A stretch of 5,465 nucleotides of DNA from positions 1 to 5,465 of the forward strand of contig CAIWHY010000261.1 in the NCBI GenBank assembly GCA_903912585.1, written 5' to 3'. Positions 1 to 4,622 of this stretch are shown here, piece after piece (the first letter of the stretch is position 1; every line of letters begins with the position of its first letter). The stretch is from an uncultured Thermoleophilia bacterium (GTDB lineage Bacteria; Actinomycetota; Thermoleophilia; UBA2241). Both the position numbers and the translations under genes were made by a program. The notes below the pieces were generated by a model. It was not told the DNA's origin. It did not search any database and saw only the letters and a program-made list of their open reading frames with translations.

Positions 1-109
1 CGGCCTGCCCGGCGGAGCCGCCGCAGGCGGCGGCGACGAGGACCAGGGCGAGCGCGACCGCCACCACCGCGGGCCCCGTCACGCTCTGTCGTCTCGTCCG
101 TGTGCTCAC
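1..109 (-). CDS. Lipoprotein, N-terminal fragment (runs off left edge)
   Basis: Reading leftward from a GTG at 109-107, the frame stays open to the window edge and encodes 36 residues. They begin MSTRTRRQS, continue with a hydrophobic stretch at about residues 13-28 (A/V/L only), and then have Cys29 followed by Gly-Gly-Ser. This is a bacterial lipoprotein signal peptide: Arg-rich n-region, hydrophobic core, and a lipobox-like A-A-A-Cys after which signal peptidase II would cut. A GAAGGG Shine-Dalgarno sequence (minus strand, 123-118) lies 8 nt before the GTG and supports this start. The mature protein would be anchored by lipid to the outer face of the cytoplasmic membrane. Its function cannot be told, because only seven residues after the cysteine are present; solute-binding proteins and hypothetical lipoproteins are both common. 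It is divergent from the SGNH hydrolase gene. Confidence 0.82.
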   Translation of the reverse strand, partial: MSTRTRRQSVTGPAVVAVALALVLVAAACGGSAGQA

Positions 110-185
110 GATCGCTGCCCTTCGTCGCGCGGTCTTCGCCCGGAGGCGCCGGCGAACAGACATACTGAACCGTCGGCGGGCGCTG

Positions 186-254
186 GTCCAGCGCGCCGGC
201 TCCTGCGGGTCCGGCGCGCCGGCTCCCGCCGGTCCAGCGCGCCGGCTCTGCGGG
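186..254. repeat. Three tandem copies of a 23-bp GC-rich repeat
   Basis: The 12-mer GCGCGCCGGCTC occurs at 191-202, 214-225 and 237-248, spaced exactly 23 bp apart. The 23-bp units run 186-208, 209-231 and 232-254, each beginning GTCC and differing at a few positions. Copy 2 contains the 12-bp palindrome CCGGCGCGCCGG (211-222). A short hairpin, GCGGGC/GCCCGC with a 3-nt loop (250-264), overlaps the last copy. The array lies between the divergent lipoprotein and SGNH hydrolase genes. It may be a protein-binding array, a terminator-like structure or a neutral tandem duplication; the sequence alone does not decide. Confidence 0.75.
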
Positions 255-266
255 CGGCGCCCGCGC

Positions 267-296
267 TTGCCGTCGTGCTACTGTCCGGCACGATAA
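267..296 (+). promoter_or_regulatory. Possible housekeeping promoter for the SGNH hydrolase gene
   Basis: TTGCCG (267-272) and CGATAA (291-296) are separated by 18 nt and resemble -35 and -10 hexamers. Transcription would start near 303, leaving about 75 nt of leader before the ATG at 378. The match is partial, and in DNA this GC-rich such matches are weak evidence. Confidence 0.25.
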
Positions 297-362
297 GCCG
301 CCGCTTTGGTCGGCGTGGTGACGCGGCGCCCGCCCGCTGGCGAGGGCGACGGATGGGCGCGG

Positions 363-370
363 GGAGGAGG
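363..370 (+). promoter_or_regulatory. Ribosome binding site deciding the SGNH hydrolase start
   Basis: The purine run GGAGGAGG, extended by one G at 371, ends 6 nt before the ATG at 378-380. The in-frame GTG at 306, which would add 24 residues rich in Gly, Arg and Pro, has no such site. The ATG at 378 is therefore chosen. Confidence 0.85.
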
Positions 371-377
371 GACGTCG

Positions 378-1100
378 ATGCAGGCGCAAGGCATCTCGGA
401 GCGCGACGCGGGCACCGGGCGCGAGCCGCTCACCGTCGTCGCGCTCGGCGACTCCACGACCGCGATCGACGACTGGAGCGGCCATGGCATCTCGTCCTAC
501 GCGGAATTGCTGCCCGCCGCCCTCGCGGCTCACGGCATGCGGGCGCGCGTCGTCAACGCCGGCATCGGCGACACCACGACGCGCGACGCGCGGAAGCGGC
601 TCGACCGCGACGTGCGCGCCTTCGCCCCGGACCTCGTGCTCGTCCAGTTCGGCATCAACGACTCCTGGATCGACGCCGAGGAGGGCCGGCGCGAACCGCG
701 CCTGGCGCGCGCCGAGTACCGCGACAACCTCGTCTTCATCGTGCGCACGCTCAGGGTCGACGGCGCGCGGATCGTGCTCATGACGCCCAACCCGATGCGC
801 TGGGATCGTGCGGAGGAGATCGCCGTCTTTCGCGCCCATCCGGGGCTCCTCGACGCGGCCGACGAGCGCGGCCTCAACGGTCTGCTGGACCTCTACGCTC
901 AGACCGTTCGGGAGGTCGCGCGCGAGCAAAACGTGTCGCTCGTGGACGTGCACCGCGCCTTCGAGGCGTATGGAGACGCCCCGGGCCGGTCGATCCGCGA
1001 GCTCCTGATCGCGGGCGACGGCATCCACCCGAGCGCGGCCGGTCAGCGGCTCGTGTGCCGGCTCGTCACGGCGGCGCTCGCCGGCCTCTTGCGTCCCTAG
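378..1100 (+). CDS. SGNH/GDSL-family hydrolase
   Basis: The 240-residue product shows all four SGNH blocks. Block I is GDST at residues 24-27 with nucleophile Ser26. Block II is the Gly62 region (NAGIGDTT). Block III is GIND at 92-95 with oxyanion-hole Asn94. Block V is DGIH at 214-217, giving the catalytic Asp214 and His217. Members hydrolyse ester bonds in lipids, acylated sugars or small esters by a Ser-His-Asp mechanism. The length matches single-domain bacterial members. There is no signal peptide or membrane segment, so it is probably cytoplasmic. The start is fixed by a strong Shine-Dalgarno sequence. The closest subtype is probably the bacterial GDSL-like lipase/acylhydrolase group (lysophospholipase or acetylxylan-esterase-like), but the substrate cannot be deduced. 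It appears monocistronic: the next intact gene starts 270 bp downstream. A coding-like stretch in another frame follows the stop codon directly. Confidence 0.92.
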   Translation: MQAQGISERDAGTGREPLTVVALGDSTTAIDDWSGHGISSYAELLPAALAAHGMRARVVNAGIGDTTTRDARKRLDRDVRAFAPDLVLVQFGINDSWIDAEEGRREPRLARAEYRDNLVFIVRTLRVDGARIVLMTPNPMRWDRAEEIAVFRAHPGLLDAADERGLNGLLDLYAQTVREVAREQNVSLVDVHRAFEAYGDAPGRSIRELLIAGDGIHPSAAGQRLVCRLVTAALAGLLRP

Positions 1101-1258
1101 TCGCCGCCGGCCTCGCCTTCGGCGCGATCCGCGTGCCGGTCGAGGCCGCCGTCCGCATCGGCGAGATCGCCATCGTCGAGGACGTGCCGCGCACCACCAC
1201 CGTCGTCGCGCCGATGGACGTGGGCCTCGACGTCCTTCCGCACTGCCTTCCCGGAGAC
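1100..1258 (+). pseudogene. Coding-like remnant without start or stop
   Basis: Immediately after the hydrolase stop, the frame whose codons begin at 1100 (GTC GCC GCC GGC) has almost only G or C in third positions until about 1258. It encodes a protein-like stretch of about 50 residues rich in Val, Ala, Gly, Ile, Asp and Glu, containing IGEIAIVEDVP and MDVGLDVLP. The bias fades after about 1258 although the frame stays open. The antisense reading is Arg/Ser/Thr/Pro-rich, as shadows usually are. No good start with a ribosome site is present; the first in-frame candidate is GTG at 1133. It could be the remains of a deleted gene. It could also be a former C-terminal extension of the hydrolase, because one extra C in the CCC at 1095-1097 would join the two frames. 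I recognise no family. Confidence 0.3.
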
Positions 1259-1370
1259 CCCACGCGCGAACGCTCAGAGAGGTGTGCGAACGGGGAGCAG
1301 GCGGGAATCCTGTACCGGTCCGAAGTCACGGGAGCCGCAGGGCACCGGGCCGCGATCGAAGGGGGAGAGC

Positions 1371-2024
1371 ATGCGCAGAAGACTCGCAACACTGACCACC
1401 GTCGTACTGAGCTTGGGGGCGCTCGCGCTGGCGCTCCTGGGAGCCGCCGCCGCGTCGGCGGCGGTGATGAGTCCGAACCTGGTCACGAACGGCGGCGCGG
1501 AAGTGGGCCAGGCGGCGACCGACAACGCGCAGATCTTCGCGCCCACGGGGTGGAAGACGACGGGCCAGTTCACGGCCATCATCTACGGCGCCTCCGGCGG
1601 CTTCCCCGACGCGGCCGTCTCTGCCGCGATCGGCGGCGGCAAGGCCTTCTTCGCGGGCGGCAGCGTGGCCCTCTCGACCGCGACGCAGACCATCAGTGTG
1701 CCCTCCAGCTGGAGCAGATCGGTGAAGAGCGGAGTGGTGAAGGCCGTGCTCTCCGCCGACCTCGGCGGCTATGCCAGCCAGACCGACCAGGCCACAGTCA
1801 CCGCGACCTTCCTCGACAAGAAGGGTCAAAAGGCGAAGTCGTTCAAGATCGGCCCGGTGACCTCCGCAGCTCGCGTCAACGAGACGACGCTGCTCCTGCG
1901 CACGGCGACTCGCAGCGTCCCGACGTCGACGCGCAAGATCATGGTCGTCATCACGGCGACGCGCGTCGCCGGTAGCTACAACGACGCCTACGCCGACAAC
2001 GTGAGCTTGGTCCTCAAGCGGTAG
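1371..2024 (+). CDS. Secreted protein with predicted beta-sandwich (carbohydrate-binding-like) fold
   Basis: The product is 217 residues. It has a clear Sec signal peptide: Arg2-Arg4, hydrophobic residues at about 11-28, and an A-S-A cleavage site at 28-30. The mature part begins with NLVTNGGAEVG (36-46), much like the 'N-x-(G/D)-(G/A)-x-E' opening of galactose-binding-like or CBM-type jelly-roll domains. It ends with ADNVSLVL, matching the usual last strand of such domains ('D-N/D-V-x-L'). The middle is rich in Ser, Thr, Ala and Val with alternating beta-type patterns and no cysteine. It therefore probably acts outside the cell as a small extracellular or wall-associated binding protein; ligand and anchoring are unknown, and no LPXTG or membrane segment is seen. 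The ATG at 1371 is chosen because GGGGGAGA (1361-1368) precedes it and the signal peptide begins there. A longer frame from GTG 1284 lacks both. It is convergent with the beta-roll gene. Confidence 0.8.
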   Translation: MRRRLATLTTVVLSLGALALALLGAAAASAAVMSPNLVTNGGAEVGQAATDNAQIFAPTGWKTTGQFTAIIYGASGGFPDAAVSAAIGGGKAFFAGGSVALSTATQTISVPSSWSRSVKSGVVKAVLSADLGGYASQTDQATVTATFLDKKGQKAKSFKIGPVTSAARVNETTLLLRTATRSVPTSTRKIMVVITATRVAGSYNDAYADNVSLVLKR

Positions 2025-2080
2025 CGCACTGCAGGCTCAAGGCATGCAAGCTTAAGGACGGGCTTGTGCCGATGAACGCA

Positions 2081-2112
2081 GAGAGGCCCGGCGATGGTCT
2101 GCCGGGCCTCTC
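2081..2112. terminator. Bidirectional hairpin terminator between convergent genes
   Basis: GAGAGGCCCGGC (2081-2092) and GCCGGGCCTCTC (2101-2112) form a perfect 12-bp stem with an 8-nt loop. The hairpin lies 57 bp after the plus-strand stop codon and 48 bp beyond the minus-strand stop codon. No T-run follows on either strand, which is usual for terminators in high-GC actinobacteria. The symmetry and the convergent genes support use in both directions. Confidence 0.8.
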
Positions 2113-2160
2113 CGACTCAGATGCTCGCCCAGTACAGCATCGGCCAAGTGCCGACTGCGC

Positions 2161-3108
2161 TCAGGGAGTGTGGTACCCGCCACCCATCCAGCCGTAGTTA
2201 GTGGCTTCGGCCAGCGCACTGCCGCCGCTGACGCTGGCGAACTGGCCGCTTGCCGTGCTATTGAAGCCGCCGGAGACACTGGCGCCTCTGTTGGACGCCG
2301 CGTTGTACTCGCCGCCGCTCACCGTGGCGTCGTGGCCGCTCGCCGTGTTCCCGGCTCCGCCACTGATGCTCGCGTAGTTCGCGCTGGTCGTGTTGTTGGA
2401 TCCGCCGCTGACGCTGGCGCACTGGCCACCGGCAATGTTCAAGACGCCGCCGCTGACGCTGGAGTAAGAGTCGTTGGCGGTGTTTTCGTTGCCGCCGCTG
2501 ACGCTGGAGTACACGCCGCTCGCGGTGTTGTAGACGCCTCCGCTGACGCTGGCGAAGAAGCTGCTGACGGTGTTCCCGGCGCCGGCGACGAAGCTGCCGT
2601 AGCTCGTGAAGTTGTTGGTATCGCCGACGACGAGGTTGTTGGCGCCCGTGCGGTAGGTGGCGGGCAGCGGGTCTGGGGCGGCGTCCCACCCGACGATCAG
2701 GTTGCCGAGGTGGGACCCGTCCTCCTCCGCGCTCGCGCTGCGCACGTGCACGTTGGCGCCCTGGAAGACGATGTTAGGGCCGGCGACGCCGGTCACGGCG
2801 TTCGTGTTCAGGCTCACGTAGGGAGCGATGGCGAGCAGCGAGGCGGCATCCGTGAGCTTCTGGCCCTGCGTGGCGATGGCCGCCTCGTCGGCGCTCAACT
2901 TGGCGGTAAGCGTCGTGATCGTCGCAGCCTGCGCCGTGAGCTTCGTTCCCTGGCCGGCGATGGTGGTCGCCTGGGCGCTCATCTTCTTCTGCAACGCAGC
3001 CACGGTCTTCGCGAGCTTCTTGAGGCTCGGCGTCGAGGCGCTCGCCACGCCCGGCAGGACGAGGACGACGCAGACGCTGAGGGTGAGGGCGAGCACGAAC
3101 TTCTTCAT
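2161..3108 (-). CDS. Secreted coiled-coil and YadA-head-like beta-roll repeat protein
   Basis: The product is 315 residues. Residues 1-24 are a Sec signal peptide (MKKFVLALTL start, A-S-A before Ser25). Residues 28-92 form a coiled coil: V36, M43, I50, L57, I64, L71, I78, L85 and L92 are exactly seven apart. The second core position holds L32, L39, Q46, Q53, Q60, L67, D74 and Q81, polar layers often seen in trimeric coils. A linker with GNLIVG and NNLVVGDTNN (135-166) follows. Residues 172-306 are nine 15-residue repeats; eight carry S/T-V/I-S-G-G at 187, 202, 217, 232, 247, 262, 277 and 292, with a near-invariant Asn seven residues later. Such repeats form left-handed beta-rolls in trimeric adhesin heads. 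It probably acts as an exported trimeric fibre or adhesin-like protein. Start: GGAGG lies 5 nt before the ATG. No anchor is visible. Cys230 is the only cysteine of the mature chain. Confidence 0.85.
   Translation of the reverse strand: MKKFVLALTLSVCVVLVLPGVASASTPSLKKLAKTVAALQKKMSAQATTIAGQGTKLTAQAATITTLTAKLSADEAAIATQGQKLTDAASLLAIAPYVSLNTNAVTGVAGPNIVFQGANVHVRSASAEEDGSHLGNLIVGWDAAPDPLPATYRTGANNLVVGDTNNFTSYGSFVAGAGNTVSSFFASVSGGVYNTASGVYSSVSGGNENTANDSYSSVSGGVLNIAGGQCASVSGGSNNTTSANYASISGGAGNTASGHDATVSGGEYNAASNRGASVSGGFNSTASGQFASVSGGSALAEATNYGWMGGGYHTP
2191..2550 (-). repeat. Eight 45-bp coding repeats (SVSGG beta-roll units)
   Basis: This is the DNA-level counterpart of residues 187-306 of the beta-roll protein: eight units of exactly 45 bp, with a ninth diverged unit at 2551-2595. 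The 16-mer CCGCCGCTGACGCTGG is identical at 2222-2237, 2402-2417, 2447-2462 and 2492-2507, all separated by multiples of 45. The other units differ by several bases. The array could expand or contract by slippage or recombination. Confidence 0.88.
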
Positions 3109-3332
3109 GGCGGCCTCCGTTCGGGTGCCCGCCCGCCGGCCCCGCGGACCCGCAGGCGTCCAGTCGATGGTCGATGCCGCTCAGTCGAAGGCGATACATC
3201 CTTGACCGCTGCGGCTCGCTCTCTACGTCGGCGCAGGGCCGCGCAACCCTGAATCCCTGGCCGTCGCGCGCGGTCTGGTCCCGGCGGCCACGTCCTCCCG
3301 CCGAGGACTCCGGCGCGGCGGGCCGCTCCTGC

Positions 3333-3357
3333 GTTTGCGGCCGTCGGGCCCGGGTAG
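3333..3357 (+). promoter_or_regulatory. SigB/SigF-type stress promoter candidate upstream of the PLDc_N gene
   Basis: GTTT (3333-3336) and GGGTAG (3352-3357) are separated by 15 nt. The known consensus for the actinobacterial stress sigma factors SigF (Mycobacterium) and SigB (Streptomyces) is close to GTTT-N14-17-GGGTAT/C. The element lies about 105 bp before the PLDc_N start. A closely similar element precedes the next gene, with TTTGCG and GGGTAGGGTC common to both, which makes chance less likely. Confidence 0.5.
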
Positions 3358-3452
3358 GGTCGCTGCAGGGACCGGATCGGAATCTCGGCCGCGCCCGCGA
3401 CCCGACGCTCGCCCGAGCTTCGGGTCGCTTTGCGCAGGGCCGTCGACTATGC

Positions 3453-3458
3453 GGAGGG
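3453..3458 (+). promoter_or_regulatory. Ribosome binding site deciding the PLDc_N gene start
   Basis: GGAGGG (3453-3458) lies 4 nt before the GTG at 3463 (5 nt if the core is taken as GGAGG). It favours GTG 3463 over the in-frame TTG at 3430, which would add 11 residues and has no comparable site. Confidence 0.65.
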
Positions 3459-3462
3459 CATC

Positions 3463-3684
3463 GTGGCCGCCAAGAAGAAGTGGAGCGAACGCAGCAGGTG
3501 CAGCCGGGCGCTGATCGTCGCCACCGGCGTCGTTGAAGTCGTGCTTCTCGCGGCAACGCTCATCGACCTCAAGCGCCGGCCGGCAGGGCAGATCAACGGC
3601 TCGAAGCGGGTGTGGACGGCGCTGGCCTTCGTCAACGTCCTGGGGCCGATCTCGTACTTCACCTTCGGGCGGCGGCGAGGCTAG
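3463..3684 (+). CDS. PLDc_N-type small membrane protein
   Basis: The product is 73 residues with two predicted membrane helices, about 15-36 and 50-68. The basic N-terminus MAAKKKWSE is followed by helix 1 ending in IDLKRRP (34-40). Then comes NGSK, and helix 2 contains Trp51, Asn58, G-P-I at 61-63 and Y-F-x-F-G-R-R at 65-71. The pattern 'D-L-x-R-R-P ... G-S-K-x-x-W ... N-x-x-G-P-I-x-Y-F-x-F-G-R-R' is characteristic of the PLDc_N family (phospholipase D-nuclease N-terminal region). In actinobacteria this often occurs as a stand-alone two-helix protein without the catalytic domain. No enzymatic residues are present; such proteins lie in the cytoplasmic membrane and their role is not established. 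The start is GTG 3463, supported by the ribosome site and by the protein beginning at a typical family N-terminus. A SigB/SigF-like promoter lies upstream, so stress induction is plausible. Confidence 0.85.
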   Translation: MAAKKKWSERSRCSRALIVATGVVEVVLLAATLIDLKRRPAGQINGSKRVWTALAFVNVLGPISYFTFGRRRG

Positions 3685-3707
3685 CTGCCGGCGGCTGCTC
3701 GCTTTGC

Positions 3708-3733
3708 ATTTGCGTCCGCTCGCGAGTGGGTAG
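3708..3733 (+). promoter_or_regulatory. Second SigB/SigF-type promoter candidate, upstream of the His-rich protein gene
   Basis: ATTT (3708-3711) and GGGTAG (3728-3733) are separated by 16 nt. Compared with the element at 3333-3357 it has the same TTTGCG and the same ten bases GGGTAGGGTC (3728-3737), while the spacer differs. It would give a leader of about 125 nt before the ATG at 3870. Confidence 0.48.
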
Positions 3734-3743
3734 GGTCCCTCCC

Positions 3744-3783
3744 GGCCCGGCGCTTGCCGCGACGACTACCGGCGTGCCGGGCC
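3744..3783 (+). terminator. GC-rich hairpin after the PLDc_N gene (terminator or leader element)
   Basis: GGCCCGGC (3744-3751) pairs perfectly with GCCGGGCC (3776-3783). Inside it, GCCG (3756-3759) pairs with CGGC (3770-3773) across a small internal loop. A pyrimidine-rich tract, CTCTCTGCGTCCTTCTCC, follows. It sits 60 bp after the PLDc_N stop but just downstream of the second candidate promoter. It may therefore end the upstream transcript, or form the 5' end of the next one. The bases 3776-3787 are identical to the right arm of the terminator at 2101-2112. Confidence 0.5.
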
Positions 3784-3869
3784 TCTCTGCGTCCTTCTCC
3801 CAACTGCGGTTCCGTCCGCGTCGTGCCGATACTGGTCGGAGAGGCAACCAGGAAACAGGAGGCACTCGC

Positions 3870-4223
3870 ATGAAATGGCTGCTCGCATGGATGGCGGCGC
3901 TTGTCTTGGCGCTGGCCGTCGTTGGGATCGCGACTCAGCCGGCGCGAGCGAACGACCAGTGGCCCATCGTCGGAACGTGGGTGGGCAACGGCTACACGTT
4001 CGTCGTCCGAGACCCGGTCGGCTCGCGGTTTCTGGTCATCTGGAACAACGGCAACGGTCACAAGCTTGTGCGCTTCTGGATCAAGGCTCACGACGCGCAC
4101 CACTACTACGAGGTCAAACATCACCACTACACCTATCGCGTCTTTGACGACGGCTCGCTGAAGGCCCACTACAAGGACTGGAACGAGCACTGGGGATACT
4201 GGGACTACCATCGCGCAAGTTGA
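3870..4223 (+). CDS. Small secreted His/Tyr/Trp-rich protein, unknown family
   Basis: The product is 117 residues. The signal peptide has Lys2, a hydrophobic core at about 4-22 and A-R-A at 25-27, giving a mature chain of about 90 residues from Asn28. The mature part opens with WPIVGTWVGNGYTFVV, a 'G-T-W-x-G' plus beta-strand pattern reminiscent of small lipocalin-like or calycin barrels. It contains ten histidines (64, 74, 77, 78, 84, 85, 86, 100, 107, 114), notably H-H-Y-Y at 77-80 and H-H-H-Y at 84-87, and ends in an aromatic cluster W104, W108, Y110, W111, Y113. There is no cysteine. The histidines could bind metal, which is inference. The start is firm: AGGAGG (3857-3862) lies 7 nt before the ATG. 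A stress-type promoter candidate lies upstream. I do not recognise a named family. Confidence 0.82.
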   Translation: MKWLLAWMAALVLALAVVGIATQPARANDQWPIVGTWVGNGYTFVVRDPVGSRFLVIWNNGNGHKLVRFWIKAHDAHHYYEVKHHHYTYRVFDDGSLKAHYKDWNEHWGYWDYHRAS

Positions 4224-4482
4224 GGCGACGCCACGCTGGTCGCAAGTAGGACACGCTCGACGGCATAGGCGAGGAACACCATGATCTCACCTGCGCTGAG
4301 CGTCGCCGCTTCCTCGTCGGCCTCGCTCCCTGCGACCGAGGCGATCGCAGGCGACTCCGACTTGACCAGGAGCCCAGTTCAGTCCGGCAGCGTTCACGAA
4401 GGAGGAACGACTCGACGTCAGACACCGGCCCCGGAGCCCCACAAAGGGTGCAGCGTGGCGGTCTCGCGGGAGAAGCACTCAC
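4205..4482 (-). pseudogene. Possible small minus-strand gene interrupted by a frameshift
   Basis: From a GTG at 4482 the minus strand encodes MSASPARPP, then C-T-L-C-G, an acidic/hydrophobic stretch SDVESFLLRERC and RTELG. In the neighbouring frame, an open stretch from a TGA at 4381-4379 to a TAG at 4207-4205 encodes LLVKSESPAIASV, an acidic segment, GEIMVFLAYAVERVLL and a short tail. One extra G in the GGG at 4375-4373 (minus strand) would join both into one protein of about 92 residues with a C-x2-C knuckle and a hydrophobic C-terminal helix. The second part looks more protein-like than its Ser/Ala-rich antisense. Doubts: no ribosome site before the GTG, moderate GC bias in the first part, and a 19-bp overlap with the end of the His-rich protein gene. 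It could be a decayed gene, a sequencing error or chance. Confidence 0.3.
4225..4243 (+). terminator. Weak hairpin just after the His-rich protein gene
   Basis: GCGAC (4225-4229) pairs with GTCGC (4239-4243). One further C-G pair lies inside, beyond a bulged G, and the loop is 6 nt. It begins 2 nt after the stop codon. The stem is short and no T-run follows, so termination here is uncertain. Confidence 0.25.
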
Positions 4483-4512
4483 AGCGTCGCCGCGGGCTGC
4501 GTCAGGTGGCCC

Positions 4513-4566
4513 TTGCTGGTGAAGCGGAGTACCGTTACAGATGAGCGCGGATGTGCACCTGCACGT
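4513..4566 (+). promoter_or_regulatory. Possible promoter and operator-like palindrome upstream of the HTH gene
   Basis: TTGCTG (4513-4518) and TACAGA (4536-4541) are 17 nt apart and loosely resemble housekeeping promoter hexamers. Just downstream, ATGTGCACCTGCACGT (4551-4566) is an imperfect palindrome with arms GTGCA/TGCAC. An operator at this position could allow autoregulation by the HTH protein encoded 57 bp further on. Both elements are weak matches. Confidence 0.25.
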
Positions 4567-4610
4567 CTGCCACGAATCAGGTGCCGCGGCCGTCAGCTGC
4601 CGGCGCCGCA

Positions 4611-4616
4611 GGAGGG
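4611..4616 (+). promoter_or_regulatory. Ribosome binding site deciding the TTG start of the HTH gene
   Basis: GGAGGG (4611-4616, preceded by A) ends 6 nt before a TTG at 4623-4625. The upstream in-frame ATG at 4551 would add 24 residues rich in Cys, Thr, Ala and Gly and has no ribosome site. The TTG start is therefore preferred. Confidence 0.75.
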
Positions 4617-4622
4617 TCCCCT

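Larger units (their letters stand above)
3109..3462. other. Divergent intergenic region
   Basis: About 350 bp separate the beta-roll gene (leftward) from the PLDc_N gene (rightward). On the minus strand it holds the GGAGG ribosome site of the beta-roll gene (3118-3114). On the plus strand it holds the SigB/SigF-like promoter annotated at 3333-3357. Overlapping frames here are Arg/Pro-rich, lack ribosome sites and look like noise. I could not identify a convincing promoter for the leftward gene. Confidence 0.6.

Noticed and set aside
306..377. N-terminal extension of the SGNH hydrolase from GTG 306
   Set aside because: The extension is Gly/Arg-rich, is not a signal peptide, and has no ribosome site; GGAGGAGG directly precedes the ATG at 378.
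1079..1114. 10-bp direct repeat CGCCGGCCTC flanking the hydrolase stop (1079-1088 and 1105-1114)
   Set aside because: It encodes similar Ala-Gly-Leu codons on both sides and is short for this base composition. No inverted repeats or transposase suggest a mobile element.
275..1975. 566-codon open plus-strand frame
   Set aside because: It overlaps the hydrolase and the secreted beta-sandwich gene out of frame. Over those genes it is Arg/Gly/Ala-rich shadow sequence. Only the part at about 1100-1258 has coding character, and that part is reported separately.
2029..2053. Resemblance to a pUC-type cloning polylinker (CTGCAGG and GGCATGCAAGCTT)
   Set aside because: The two pieces are separated by extra bases, no further vector sequence flanks them, and the region continues smoothly into native gene ends and a terminator. 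Probably coincidence, although a vector-contamination screen would settle it.
2170..3252. 360-codon plus-strand frame opposite the beta-roll gene
   Set aside because: Its Ala/Gly/Asp/Val repeats simply mirror the 45-bp repeats of the minus-strand gene, and it lacks a ribosome site. The minus-strand gene has a signal peptide, a coiled coil and a good ribosome site.
4281..4544. 87-codon plus-strand frame MISPALSVAASS...
   Set aside because: Ser/Ala-rich composition typical of antisense, no ribosome site before the ATG, and no recognisable motif.
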